A stretch of DNA of 31,619 nt from DASPFV01 sp035620975 (GTDB lineage Bacteria; Acidobacteriota; Vicinamibacteria; Vicinamibacterales; 2-12-FULL-66-21). The position numbers and the translations under genes were made by a program. A model generated the notes under the pieces. That model had not been told where the DNA came from and made no database searches. It worked only from the letters and a program-made list of their open reading frames with translations. Each line of letters starts with the position of its first letter. Position 1 is the first letter of the stretch. The stretch is from positions 1 through 31,619 of the forward strand of contig DASPFV010000296.1 of NCBI GenBank assembly GCA_035620975.1, written 5' to 3'. This document shows, one piece after another, positions 1-9,000 of this stretch.

Positions 1-150
1 CAGGTCGTGGGCGCGATGGTCCGTGATTTCGTCGAGCGCGTATTCGACGGCGCCGCGGAAGGCCTGATGCTGCAGCTGGCCAGGGATCCGAAGCTCTCGA
101 AGGACGAGCGGGCGCGGATACGGCGCGCCATCGACGAGATGGAGGAGTGA
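1..150 (+). CDS. BlaI/MecI-family transcriptional repressor, C-terminal end (partial)
   Basis: The first 49 codons of the window read in frame to a TGA at 148-150 and match the C-terminal dimerisation part of BlaI/MecI/CopY-type repressors: a VRDFVERVFDGAAE stretch, then a charged helix with KLSKDERARIRR and an acidic end. The N-terminal winged-helix DNA-binding domain lies outside the window. In this family the repressor holds its own operon off until the partner membrane peptidase causes its cleavage. The next gene is such an M56 peptidase, and its ATG overlaps this stop (TGATG), so the two are co-translated. The family call rests on a short fragment plus this diagnostic neighbour. Confidence 0.82.
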   Translation, partial: QVVGAMVRDFVERVFDGAAEGLMLQLARDPKLSKDERARIRRAIDEMEE

Positions 151-2075
151 TGGGCCGCATGCTCGCTGCCAACCTGCTGGCGTGGTGGGCTCAGGTCGGC
201 GTGCTCGCGCTCGCGGCCGGTGCGCTCGCCCGTCTCGTGCCGATCGACTCCGCGGCGGTCCGGCATGCCTGGTGGCGCGTCGTGCTCCTACTGTGCCTGC
301 TCCTTCCGCTCGTGCAGCCCTGGCACGCCCCGCGGCCGCTCCTGCCGGATGTGCCGGCTACCGACGCGGGACTCACGGTGACCGTCGTGGCGAACGCCTC
401 CAGGCTGGTGCGTCCGTTGCGGGAGGCGGTCACGGGCGCGCAGGCCGACTGGTGGGCTGCCGGCGTGTTCGTGCTGGCTGCGGGGGCCCTCCTCCGGTTC
501 GCCTGGATTGCCGTGGGGCTCGCCCGCCTGCGGCGTCTGCGAGGTGCCGGGCTGCGAATCGAGTCCGCCCCCTGGACCCGGCAGCTTCAGTCAGTCGTGC
601 GGGTCGCGCCAGAGATCCGCTACGCGGCGGGGCTGAGTCAACCCGTCACCTTCGGCGTACGGCGGCCGGTGATCCTCCTGCCGGCGACGCTGCGCAGCCG
701 CCCTGCGCACATTCAGCAGGCAGTGCTGGCGCACGAACTGTGGCACGTGCGCCGCCGCGACTGGCTCTTCGTGCTGATCGAGGAATGCCTCCGCGCCGTC
801 CTGTGGTTTCACCCGGGGATCTGGTGGCTCGTCTCGCGCGTGCAGGCATCCCGCGAGGAGGTCGTCGACGAGCTCACGGTGCTGGTCACCAACGCCCGCC
901 GGAGCTACCTGGAAGCCCTGCTGGCGTTCGCGGACGAACCGGTGCTCGCGGGCACCTCGCCGTTCGCCCGCCGCCGTCACCTTTTCGAACGGATGCTGCT
1001 CATCTCGAAGGAGGCCGTGATGTCATCGAGAAGGATCGTCGCGTCCTGTGCCGTCATGCTCACCGCCCTGGCGGGAGCCGGCTGGTATGGCGCTGGCGCG
1101 TTCCCGCTCGTCGCCCATTCCCAGGGGCTGGTCCAGTCGCCGCCCCGCGATCATCGCCCCGGCGCCGCGCGCCCGGCGTCGTCCCGGGAGCTCGAGCTGC
1201 AGACGGCGCTTGCTTCCGAGGCGAGCGTCGCGACCTTCATCGAGCTGGCCAGGCTGCAGGAAGACCGAGGAGCATTGGCGGAGGCCGAGGCCACGCTGCT
1301 CGCGCTCAGGCAGGCGCATCCGCAGAAGGCGGAGAGCTACCACGTCCTTGCCCGCTTCTATGGGCGAGCTGGCCAGGCCGATCGGGCCGCGGCGGCCCTG
1401 GAGGATGCGGCGGCTCTAAATCCGTCGGACCCGCGAGGTCACCAGGTCGTCGCCACCTTCTATGAAGAGGCGGTCAGGAAGGGCACGCTCACGCCCGCCG
1501 AGAGGGCTGCGTACATCGCCCTTGGAATCCGGGCCGCCGATCGGGCGCTCGCTGCCGACCCGGACTTCGTCGATGCCCTCGTCTACAAGAACATCCTGTT
1601 GCGCCACCAGGCCGCCACCGAGACGGACGCGCCGCGGAAGCAGGCGTTGATCGCCGAAGCGGACGCCCTCCGAAGCCGCGCGTTCGAGCTGCGTCCGCCG
1701 CCGCCGCCCCCGCCGGCTCCTGCGGCGGGCGCTCGAGGGACGACGGCTCCGCCGCCACCGCCACCCCCGCCGCCGCCGGGCGGCCGGGAGCCGGTGCGCG
1801 TCGGCGGTACGATCCGGCCACCCACGAAGATCAAAGACGCCCGGCCTGTTTATCCGGACGACGCCAAGGCCGCCGGCATACACGGCGTCGTGATTCTCGA
1901 AGCGCTCATCAACGAATCCGGCGGGGTCATCTGGACCCGGGTCCTCCGGTCCGTCCCGATGCTCGACAAGGCCGCCATCGACGCGGTGACCCAGTGGGAG
2001 TTCGCACCGACGTTGCTCAACGGTGAGCCCGTGCCCGTAATCATGACGGTCACGGTGAACTTCACGCTTCAGTAG
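150..2075 (+). CDS. BlaR1/MecR1-like M56 metallopeptidase with TPR and TonB C-terminal domains
   Basis: This is an inner-membrane zinc peptidase of the BlaR1 type, 641 aa from ATG 150. GTG 147 is also in frame, but the GGAGG at 141-145 is better spaced for 150. Visible order: membrane segments near residues 12-31, 42-56 and 101-125; the zinc motif HELWH at 195-199 with the downstream acidic EEVVDE at 236-241; a fourth membrane segment near 295-317; TPR-like helices near 348-470; a proline-rich linker near 515-547 with two polyproline runs; and a TonB C-terminal fold near 550-641 (ARPVYPDDAKAAGIHGVV, then AIDAVTQWEFAPTLLNG). Known BlaR1 proteins sense beta-lactams through a penicillin-binding domain, which I do not see here. 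TPR and TonB modules replace it, so the signal sensed is unknown. The upstream BlaI-type gene is the probable regulatory target. Confidence 0.88.
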   Translation: MGRMLAANLLAWWAQVGVLALAAGALARLVPIDSAAVRHAWWRVVLLLCLLLPLVQPWHAPRPLLPDVPATDAGLTVTVVANASRLVRPLREAVTGAQADWWAAGVFVLAAGALLRFAWIAVGLARLRRLRGAGLRIESAPWTRQLQSVVRVAPEIRYAAGLSQPVTFGVRRPVILLPATLRSRPAHIQQAVLAHELWHVRRRDWLFVLIEECLRAVLWFHPGIWWLVSRVQASREEVVDELTVLVTNARRSYLEALLAFADEPVLAGTSPFARRRHLFERMLLISKEAVMSSRRIVASCAVMLTALAGAGWYGAGAFPLVAHSQGLVQSPPRDHRPGAARPASSRELELQTALASEASVATFIELARLQEDRGALAEAEATLLALRQAHPQKAESYHVLARFYGRAGQADRAAAALEDAAALNPSDPRGHQVVATFYEEAVRKGTLTPAERAAYIALGIRAADRALAADPDFVDALVYKNILLRHQAATETDAPRKQALIAEADALRSRAFELRPPPPPPPAPAAGARGTTAPPPPPPPPPPGGREPVRVGGTIRPPTKIKDARPVYPDDAKAAGIHGVVILEALINESGGVIWTRVLRSVPMLDKAAIDAVTQWEFAPTLLNGEPVPVIMTVTVNFTLQ

Positions 2076-2154
2076 CTGACAGCCGGCTATCGGCATCCGC
2101 GTCCCGTCCACAGCACACGCTGTCCGCGGGCATACGCGCGCCTTCAGCCCTGGC

Positions 2155-2193
2155 GAGTTGCGAGCCGCGATGGGGAGCGGCGGCTCGCAGCTC
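2155..2193. terminator. Bidirectional hairpin between convergent genes
   Basis: A 14-bp stem (2155-2168 with 2180-2193, one G-T wobble, perfect over the inner 9 bp GCGAGCCGC/GCGGCTCGC) encloses an 11-nt loop. It sits between the stop of the M56 gene (2075) and the stop of convergent pepT (2227), the usual place for a shared terminator. No clear T-run follows on either strand. The rest of 2076-2226 shows nothing else. Confidence 0.6.
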
Positions 2194-2226
2194 GGAACGG
2201 ACGGTCCGACGGGGGAAGCCGGCGCG

Positions 2227-3465
2227 TCACCCCGCCTCCTCCCACACCCTGCACAGCTCCACGATGACCTCGACGGCCTTCTCCATTTCGTGGACGGAGG
2301 CCCACTCGACCCGTGAATGGAAGTTGTGCTCGCCCGCGAAGAGGTTCGGCGCCGGCAGGCCCATGAACGACAGGCGCGACCCATCGGTGCCGCCCCGGAT
2401 CGGCCGTTCGACGGGCGTCACGCCCGCGCGCCGCATCGCCTCGCGAGCACGCTCGATCACGTGCGGGTGGGCGTCGAGGACCTCACGCATGTTCCGGTAG
2501 GACTCCTCGATATTGACCTCGAGCGAGGCGCGCGGCTCGTTCGCGATCACCTCGCGCGCGAGCCGCTCGACGAACGACTCCATCTGCCGCAGCCGCGCGG
2601 TAGCGAAATCGCGGATCAGCAGCTTCACCGACGTGCGCTCCACGGAGGCATCGACGACGTACGGGTGGACGTAGCCCTCGTAGCCGTCGGTCGTCTCCGG
2701 CGACAGCCCGTCGGCGGGCAGCCGCGTGATGAAGTCGGCCGCGAGCTTGATGGCGTTCACCATCCGATCTTTCGCGTAGCCCGGATGCGTGTTGAATCCC
2801 TTGAAGGTGACCGTCATCGCGTCCGCCGAGAAGCTCTCGAACTCGAGTTCGCCGAGCCCGCCTCCATCGATGGTGTAGGCGCACACCGCCCCGAATCTCG
2901 CCACGTCGAAGCGGTTCGCGCCCCGGCCGATCTCCTCGTCCGGCGTGAAGGCGATGCGGACCGTGCCGTGGGCGATCTCCGGGTTCGCGAGGAGGTACTC
3001 GGCCGCCGTCATGATCGCGGCTACCCCTGCCTTGTCGTCGGCGCCCAGGAGCGTCGCCCCCGACGCGGTCACGATGGCGCGCCCGACGTGCGCGGCCAGT
3101 GCCGGGTCGTCGGCCGCCCGCAGGACCGCATCCGGATCGTCCGGCAGGACGATGTCGCCTCCGTCGTACTCCTGGTGGACGATGGGGACGACCGGATGCC
3201 CCGGCATCTCCGGCGAGGTGTCCACGTGGGCAATGAAGCCAATCACGGGGAGCCCGGGCTTCGCGGACGTCGCCGGGATGGTCGCCATGACATGGCCGTG
3301 CTCGTCGAGCACGGCATCCGCGAGGCCCATCTGCTGCAGTTCCTCGACGAGCTGGCGCAGCAGCCGGATCTGCCCCGGTGTCGAAGGTGAGGACGACGAA
3401 CGCTCATCCGATCGCGTGTCGCAGGTGACGTAGCGAAGGAACCTCTCCAGTACGCTCGTGGTCAT
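2227..3465 (-). CDS. pepT: Peptidase T (tripeptide aminopeptidase, M20 family)
   Basis: This is a cytoplasmic di-zinc aminopeptidase that removes N-terminal residues from tripeptides. The 412-aa product matches the usual PepT length (about 410). Expected metal and catalytic residues are all visible: H80 and D82 in IAHVDTSPE, D143 in LGADDKAG, the pair E177/E178 in TPDEEIGRGA, D200 in YTIDGGG, and the C-terminal HNFHSRVEW histidine. GGTDGSRLSFMGLPAPNLF is also typical. The ATG at 3465 starts a standard MTTSVLERFLRYV opening and overlaps the stop of the upstream YkgJ-like gene by 4 bp (ATGA), so it is probably expressed by translational coupling; no good Shine-Dalgarno precedes it. Longer in-frame extensions upstream are read-through of the neighbour. 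Confidence 0.96.
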   Translation of the reverse strand: MTTSVLERFLRYVTCDTRSDERSSSSPSTPGQIRLLRQLVEELQQMGLADAVLDEHGHVMATIPATSAKPGLPVIGFIAHVDTSPEMPGHPVVPIVHQEYDGGDIVLPDDPDAVLRAADDPALAAHVGRAIVTASGATLLGADDKAGVAAIMTAAEYLLANPEIAHGTVRIAFTPDEEIGRGANRFDVARFGAVCAYTIDGGGLGELEFESFSADAMTVTFKGFNTHPGYAKDRMVNAIKLAADFITRLPADGLSPETTDGYEGYVHPYVVDASVERTSVKLLIRDFATARLRQMESFVERLAREVIANEPRASLEVNIEESYRNMREVLDAHPHVIERAREAMRRAGVTPVERPIRGGTDGSRLSFMGLPAPNLFAGEHNFHSRVEWASVHEMEKAVEVIVELCRVWEEAG

Positions 3466-4556
3466 GTCGTCTCGATGGCGCGGACGAGCGCCGGAACGTC
3501 CACCAGGTGGACCATGGTCAGGTCCGCGGCTCGAAGCGCATCGACCAGGCGATCGCTGCCGTGCGCTGGCGCGGTCGCGGCCTGCGGCCGCGCGAGTTCG
3601 AGCCTCAGCACCGCCAGGCAGGTGCGCAGGTACTCGAGGATCGTGCTCAGGCTTCGGCCGTGGTAGGCGACCCAGTTGCCGAACAGCCGCGCGCCCACGT
3701 ACGCGCGCGCGACCGGCCCGTGCTGCCGGAGGAACCCGGCTGCCTCGTCCCAGCCGGTTCGGCTGATGGGCGGCATGAGTGGTCGGAGGGCCGGGTGAAT
3801 GGCCCCGAACGCGCGCTCTGCCCTGAGGGCGTCGGCCGACAGGCTCGGGCAGGCCGCCACGGTCACGGCCTCCGCGAACGCGATGGCAGTCGCCCGGGAC
3901 AGTTCCGTCCCGCCAGGCCGCCATCGCTGCACCTGCGCGGTCGCGGCCGCGAGCGTCTCGATCCCGTCGTCCGGGGCTCCGCGACCTGTGGCGAGCAGAG
4001 CCAGCCCTCCGCGTTCCCAGGCCTCGTATCCGTCCGCGTCCGTGAGCAGCCCCGGCTCGAGGAGCGGAGGAAGCGCCGTGCGCGCATCGAGGCCGTCCAG
4101 CTGCCCGTCGAGGTGCAGCGCCGGCGGTGCATCGATCACCGTCAGCGATGGCCGCGCCGCGAGGAGGTGCGCGGCGGTGGGGCAGTAGTGGGAGAGCGTC
4201 ACCAGCACGCCGCGCGCGTCCCGCAAAGCCTGTCGGGGAAACTGCCGGCACGCCTGCGGGAGCGCGGAGGGTCCGAGGCGACGATGGATCGCGCACAGCC
4301 GTCCGGCCTGGGGCTCGAAGAAGACGCAGCCGTGCCCCTCACGATGCACGAGCATCGCCGCCGCGCCTTCGGGCAGCGGATCGCCCGTCCGGAACAGCGG
4401 TCCGGCGGGTCGAGCGTGGAACTGGCGCGACACGCGCTCGAAGGCCGGACCCTCGATCGGAATGTCCCATCCCGCCGTGCAGCACGCGCCGGAATGGCGA
4501 CAGCGCCACGACGCGTGCATCTCCAGGCAGCGCACGACCACGAGGAGATGGTACAT
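3462..4556 (-). CDS. YkgJ-family cysteine-cluster protein (FliB-like)
   Basis: The 364-aa product begins MYHLLVVVRCLEMHASWRC. It carries the YkgJ/FliB cysteine pattern: C19, then the C25-C26 pair, then C77, C88 (CAIHRRLG), C103 (LPQACRQFPR) and C125 (SHYCP). This family is thought to bind a metal or Fe-S cluster; one branch includes flagellin lysine N-methylase, but no flagellar gene is nearby and I would not extend the function that far. Start: the frame stays open for 86 codons upstream, but those codons are the GAGCC repeat island, so the methionine at 4556 just inside the island edge is preferred. It overlaps pepT by 4 bp and forms a two-gene operon with it. Confidence 0.75.
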   Translation of the reverse strand: MYHLLVVVRCLEMHASWRCRHSGACCTAGWDIPIEGPAFERVSRQFHARPAGPLFRTGDPLPEGAAAMLVHREGHGCVFFEPQAGRLCAIHRRLGPSALPQACRQFPRQALRDARGVLVTLSHYCPTAAHLLAARPSLTVIDAPPALHLDGQLDGLDARTALPPLLEPGLLTDADGYEAWERGGLALLATGRGAPDDGIETLAAATAQVQRWRPGGTELSRATAIAFAEAVTVAACPSLSADALRAERAFGAIHPALRPLMPPISRTGWDEAAGFLRQHGPVARAYVGARLFGNWVAYHGRSLSTILEYLRTCLAVLRLELARPQAATAPAHGSDRLVDALRAADLTMVHLVDVPALVRAIETT

Positions 4557-4830
4557 GGGCTCTCGGCTCTGGGCTTGGGGCTTTGGCTCGGCTCCGGGCT
4601 CTCGGCTCCGGGCCTGACTGGGCTCTGGGCTCTCGGCTCTGGGCTCTGGGCCTGACTGGGCTCTCGGCTCTCGGCTCTGGGCCTGGCCCCGAAGGCCGGG
4701 CCCGAGCCCGGAGCCCAGGGCCCAGCTAAAGCCCGAAGCCCAGAGCCGAGAGCCCAGCGAGAGCCCCAAGCCCAGAGCCGAGAGCCCAGCTAGAGCCCCG
4801 AGCCCAGAGCCCAAAGCCCAAAGCCGATTG
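4557..4830. repeat. Head-to-head GGCTC/GAGCC degenerate repeat island
   Basis: About 270 bp is composed almost wholly of short units. The left half (about 4557-4689) repeats GGGCTCT or CGGCTCT, including two copies of GGGCCTGACTGGGCTCT. The right half (about 4690-4830) repeats the complement, AGCCCAGAGCCGAGAGCCC. The switch lies in a GGCC-rich palindromic centre near 4681-4710, so the island is an imperfect inverted repeat that could fold into a long branched hairpin. It fills the gap between the divergent YkgJ-like gene and the HTH gene. The remaining 4831-4949 is unique sequence without a promoter I can defend. Confidence 0.85.
4736..4799. repeat. Two tandem 32-bp units inside the GAGCC island
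   Basis: Positions 4736-4767 and 4768-4799 are adjacent 32-bp copies beginning AAGCCCAGAGCCGAGAGCCC. They differ at a single base near the end (CGAGAG versus TAGAGC context). Such near-identity inside an otherwise degenerate island points to a recent local duplication. Confidence 0.85.
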
Positions 4831-4949
4831 TCCCGTTTTGGAGCGCGTCGTTACGGTTGTGAACGCATCGCCGCGCGGCCTGGACGCGGAACGTGGCGGA
4901 AATGCGGCCGCTGTGACGGCCTGGCACTTGCTACTCAACCGCAGCCGTC

Positions 4950-5588
4950 ATGTCGTCCGATCGGGATCTTTTCGGGCCCCGCCTCCGCAGCGAACGCGAG
5001 CGCCGCGGCATTTCCCTGGATACCATTGCCTCGGTTACGAAGGTCAGTGCCGATCTGTGGGACGGGCTGGAGCGGAACGATTTCTCGCGTTGGCCCTCGG
5101 GCATCTTCGCCCGGGCGTTCGTCCGCGACTACGCCAGGGCCATCGGGCTCGACGGTGACGAGGTCGTCGACGAGTTCTGCCGACTCTTCGCGATCGGTGA
5201 CAGGAGAGCGAGCCGTCTCATGCGAGCGCAGGCGGACCTGATCGGTCACAGCCTGAGCTACGCGGAAGTCGGGGCCGTCCCGCCGCAAGGGGACCGCCGA
5301 TCGGCCGCCGAGCAGCTGGCGGAAGACGCCCGTCGCCGCCGCGCCCGCTTCGGCCCGCGCAGCCTGGCGGTCGCCTTCGACCTCGCGTGCACGGGCGGAC
5401 TGGCCGCAGTCATCGCCCTCTTCTCGCACACGGGCTTCTACGCCTCCTTCGGCGTGCTGTCGCTGCTGTATTACGGCGTGGCCACGCTGATCCTCGGCGT
5501 CACACCCGGCACGTGCCTCGTCGAGGCGCTCCGACAGCGGATGCCGGCGCTCTTCCCGCTGCAGGACCGGCGGCGTGCGACGGCGTGA
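4950..5588 (+). CDS. RodZ-type HTH protein with RDD-like membrane domain (paralogue 1)
   Basis: The product is 212 aa. Residues about 8-80 form an HTH_25/RodZ-like helix-turn-helix: RLRSERERRGISLDTIA, then a second part with FSRWPSGIFARAFVRDYAR and GLDGDEVVDEF. A basic linker (AEDARRRRARFG) leads to a C-terminal membrane part with segments near 139-158 and 166-184. R137 to D144 (R-x6-D) and GVTPGT (183-188) resemble the RDD membrane family, but the domain is short and this assignment is tentative. The periplasmic tail of true RodZ is absent, so this is not simply rodZ. A close paralogue lies at 25518-26201. No strong Shine-Dalgarno is visible; ATG 4950 is chosen because the conserved domain starts directly after it. 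Function unknown. Confidence 0.8.
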   Translation: MSSDRDLFGPRLRSERERRGISLDTIASVTKVSADLWDGLERNDFSRWPSGIFARAFVRDYARAIGLDGDEVVDEFCRLFAIGDRRASRLMRAQADLIGHSLSYAEVGAVPPQGDRRSAAEQLAEDARRRRARFGPRSLAVAFDLACTGGLAAVIALFSHTGFYASFGVLSLLYYGVATLILGVTPGTCLVEALRQRMPALFPLQDRRRATA

Positions 5589-5606
5589 CGAGTCGGACCC
5601 TCGACC

Positions 5607-5671
5607 CAGGAACCCGGCACCAGGAACCCGGCACCAGGAACCCGGAGCCAGAAGCCGCAAGCCCTGAGCCG
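5607..5671. repeat. 14-bp GGAACCC tandem array plus GAGCC units
   Basis: Three 14-bp copies (5607-5620, 5621-5634, 5635-5648) of CAGGAACCCGGCAC, the last diverged, are followed by GAGCC-type units (GAGCCAGAAGCC, CCTGAGCC) to about 5671. The island begins 19 bp after the stop of the HTH gene. Its GGAACC core is the reverse complement of the GGTTCC core in the island at 12029-12130 on the other side of the A2M gene. Confidence 0.8.
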
Positions 5672-6069
5672 ACACCCGGACGTCCGGTGTCTAACTCCGT
5701 AACCAGGTAACCTGCGGCCTGGTTGTCGCATGGCGCGATTGAGCGTCCCCTACGTTTCAGCCCGACCACGGCGCCCGGGCTCCCCACGCCGTGATGTCCT
5801 GCAGGCCATCAGCATCGCCGGGCTGCTTCCCTCGTTCGCGCTTCCTGCGGTGAAACCGGGGGGGCTTCGCCCCGCCGGCCCCCCACCCCACCCCAGCGCG
5901 CGAAGAACGCGCGCCGGGCGCCCCGGCATCGCCGTCGCTCGCGGGCCCCGCGATCCCAGCTTCCGTCTTCGCGCCGCCCATCGCGCGTCTTTCATGGCTT
6001 CGCGGGTCCGGCGCGGGCGTGCTGGGCAACTGGAAGGCATGTTCTGGCTGCTCGTCCGAGAGAGGACTC
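5672..6069. other. Non-coding GC-rich stretch with G-run/C-run hairpin upstream of A2M
   Basis: No reading frame here looks like a gene; the open frames are low-complexity Arg/Pro/Ala shadows. The clearest structure is at 5858-5885: a run of seven G (5858-5864), a perfect GGGGC-TTC-GCCCC hairpin at 5861-5873, and then a run of C from about 5879. The stretch from about 5800 to 6020 could be a dispersed structured element or the A2M leader. I cannot identify a promoter in it. Confidence 0.4.
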
Positions 6070-9000
6070 ATGACGCGTACTCGTTGCTCGCGATCCTCCG
6101 TCACCATCCTCCTGCTCGTGCTCGCGACCGTGGACTTGCGGACCGCTCCGCCGGCCGAGGCGCAGCCCAGCCAGGCTGCCGCGCTCTCCGTCGTGTCTGC
6201 CGGTCCCGCGGGCGAGGTGGCCAGTCTCGCCGAGGCCAACGAGATCCGGATCGTCTTCTCGGAGCCGATGGTCACCCTCGGGCGGATTCCGGCCGTGGTG
6301 AGCGCTCCTTACGTCCGGATCCTGCCCGCGATGCGTGGCACTTTCCGCTGGTCCGGCACGACGATCCTGATCTTCACGCCCGACCCGCGCAGTCCCCTGC
6401 CGTTCGCGACGAAGTACGAGGTGACCGTGGAGACGACGGCCGTCGGGGTGAGCGGCCGGCGGATGGCGGAGCCGTATCGTTTCAGCTTCAGCACGCCCGC
6501 GACGCGTCTCCTCGAGACGCGGTGGTACCGCCGGGGCGGCCGGGCGGACGCAGCGGTTGTCGTACTGCTCCGGTTCAATCAGCGCGTGCGTCCGGCCGAC
6601 GTCGAGGCCTCGCTGACCGCGGCGTTCGAGCCGCACGAGTGGAAGCCGCCCGCGTTCGGAGCGGCGGACGAATCCCGGCTCCGCTCGATTGACCCGACCG
6701 CGGTCGCGCGGTTTCAGGCCAGAGTGCGCGAGACCCTCTCGGTCGCCTCAGCCCGGTCGCCGGTTCGATTCGGCCTCACGAACGACTGGGACCGCAAGAT
6801 GTTTCCGCCCTCTCCCGATCTCGTGGTGCTGGAGAGCGTCGACCGGGTGCCATCGGAGAGCTGGTTACGCCTGTCGCTGAGCGACCAGCTGCCGTCGCCC
6901 GCTGGCGTGGAGGTGCCGGGCACCGTCCAGTCGTACACCGTGAAGGTCGAGCCGGCGTTCTTCATCGACGGCTTCCGCTGCCGCACTAGCTGCGACCCGG
7001 ACGACTGGAACCCGATCCAGATGCGCAACGACGTGAAGACGTCCGCCCTCGCGGCTGCGGTGCGCGTCGCCGACGTCACCGATCTCTCTGCGCCGAGGGA
7101 CGTGTCGAAGGCGGCGGCGGCGAAGCCCCGTCGCAGCTACGCCCTCGACGAGAGCAGCCGGCTGACCCTCGAGGACGCCGGATTCGACGCGCAGCCGCCG
7201 GCGCGGACGTACGCCGTGACGGTGGATGCGAACCTGGCGGCCGCCGATGGCCAGCGGCTCGGCTACACGTGGGTCGGCACCGTGGAGAACTGGCACCAGC
7301 GGGCCTTCACGAGCTTCGGCGATGGGCACGGCGTGTGGGAGACGGGCGGGGGCACGCAGCTGCCGTTCTACGCCCGCAACTTCCTGAATGCGACCCAGTG
7401 GGCGGCACCCATCGGCGTGCGCGATCTGATGCCCACGCTCCGGCAGCTGATGCCGCGGTTCGACGTTGCGCCGGCGGAAGGCGGGGGGATCGAGAGGCGG
7501 CTGGGGGGCGCGCCCGACCGAATCCACTCGCACGGACTGGATCTCGCGACGGCGCTGGCCGGCCGGCCGACCGGCCTCGTCTGGGCGGCCGTGCGCGAAG
7601 GCGACCCGATCGATCGCGCGTCCCGTTACGGCGGCCACGGGCGCGTGCGGGCGTCCGTCGTCCAGGTGACCAACCTCGGCATCACGGTGAAGGACAGCCC
7701 GCAGAACACTCTCATCTTCGTCACGCGCCTCGATACCGGCGCACCGGTGCCAGGCGCCCGCGTCTCCATCGTCCGGCTCGACAACCGCATTCACTGGTCG
7801 GGCGTGACCGACGTGGACGGCGTCGCGATCGCTCCACAGACACCCCTGCGCGATCACGAGGACTGGTGGCGCTTCGCGTTCCTCGTCACCGCCGAGAAGG
7901 ACGGTGACGTCGCTTACGCCGGCAGCGACTGGAACGAGGGGGTGATGCCCTGGGACTTCGGGATGCCGTACAACATCCAGGAGGCCGCGCCGCTGCTGCG
8001 TGGATCGGTCTTCAGCGATCGCGGCGTGTACCGGCTCGGCGAGGAAGTCCACCTGAAGGCCATCCTGCGCCACAACACGGCTGCCGGCATCCGGATGCTC
8101 GCCGAAGGCACGCCGCTGTACGCCGTGCTCCGGGACGGACAGGGACGCGAGGTGGACAGCCGCACCGTGAAGACAAACACGTGGAGCAGCGCCGAATGGA
8201 CGGTCACGATTCCGGCCGACGGCGCGCTCGGCAGCTACTGGCTTCAGGTGATGCTGGAGAGCGATCGTCCGAAGCCCCGTGCACCCGAGGACCTCGACCC
8301 GGGCGAAGTCCCGGGGCCCGGGACCGACCAGGCGGTGTCGTATCTGCGCGTGGTCAGCGGCTCGTTTCTCGTGGCCGCCTATCGGCGTCCGGATTTCCGG
8401 GTCGACGTCACGCTGACGGGCGCTTCGCTCATGGCCGGAGACGAGCTGACCGGGGTCGTCGGCGCACGTTACCTGTTCGGCGCTCCGATGGGGCCCCGGC
8501 CGCTGACGTGGTCGTTCAGCAAGCAGCCCGTGGGCTCGGCACCGGCTGCCGTGCGCGAGAACTTCCCGGAGGATCGCTGGCTCTTCGTCGGGTGGTCGGA
8601 ACGGGGGCCGGAGTCCGGAGAGATCGGCCGCCAGTCCGGGCAGCTCACTGAGGCCGGTACGCGCGAGCTGAAGCTGAACACGAAGCGGGACGCCGGCGTG
8701 CCGTACTCCTACGTTCTGGAAGGAGACGTCGAGGACGTGTCGCGGCAGCACATCGCCAACCGGGCGAGCGTGGTCGTCCACCCGGCTCCGTGGTACGTCG
8801 GCGTCAAGCGTCCCCCTTACTTCCTCGATCAACGGACCGGTCTGCAGACCGAGGTCGTGACGGTATCCCCGTCCGGGCAGGCCATGGGGGGCGTACCCGT
8901 CACGCTCACGTTGACGCAGGTCCAGTGGATCAGCACCAGGCGAGCGGAGGGCAACGGGTTCTACACGTGGGACAGCGAGCGCCGCGAAATCCCCGCGGGC

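Noticed and set aside
3466..4296. N-terminal extension of pepT into the upstream gene
   Set aside because: Arg/Ala/Gly-rich read-through of the YkgJ-like gene in another frame; a normal PepT start with ATGA overlap exists at 3465.
4557..4814. 86-codon extension of the YkgJ-like protein
   Set aside because: Encoded wholly by the repeat island; the conserved protein begins at the methionine at 4556.
4557..4830. CRISPR array
   Set aside because: Units are short, degenerate and contiguous, with no unique spacers and no cas genes.
5730..6692. 320-codon plus-strand frame across the A2M leader
   Set aside because: Arg/Pro/Ala-rich, runs out of frame into A2M, no domain.
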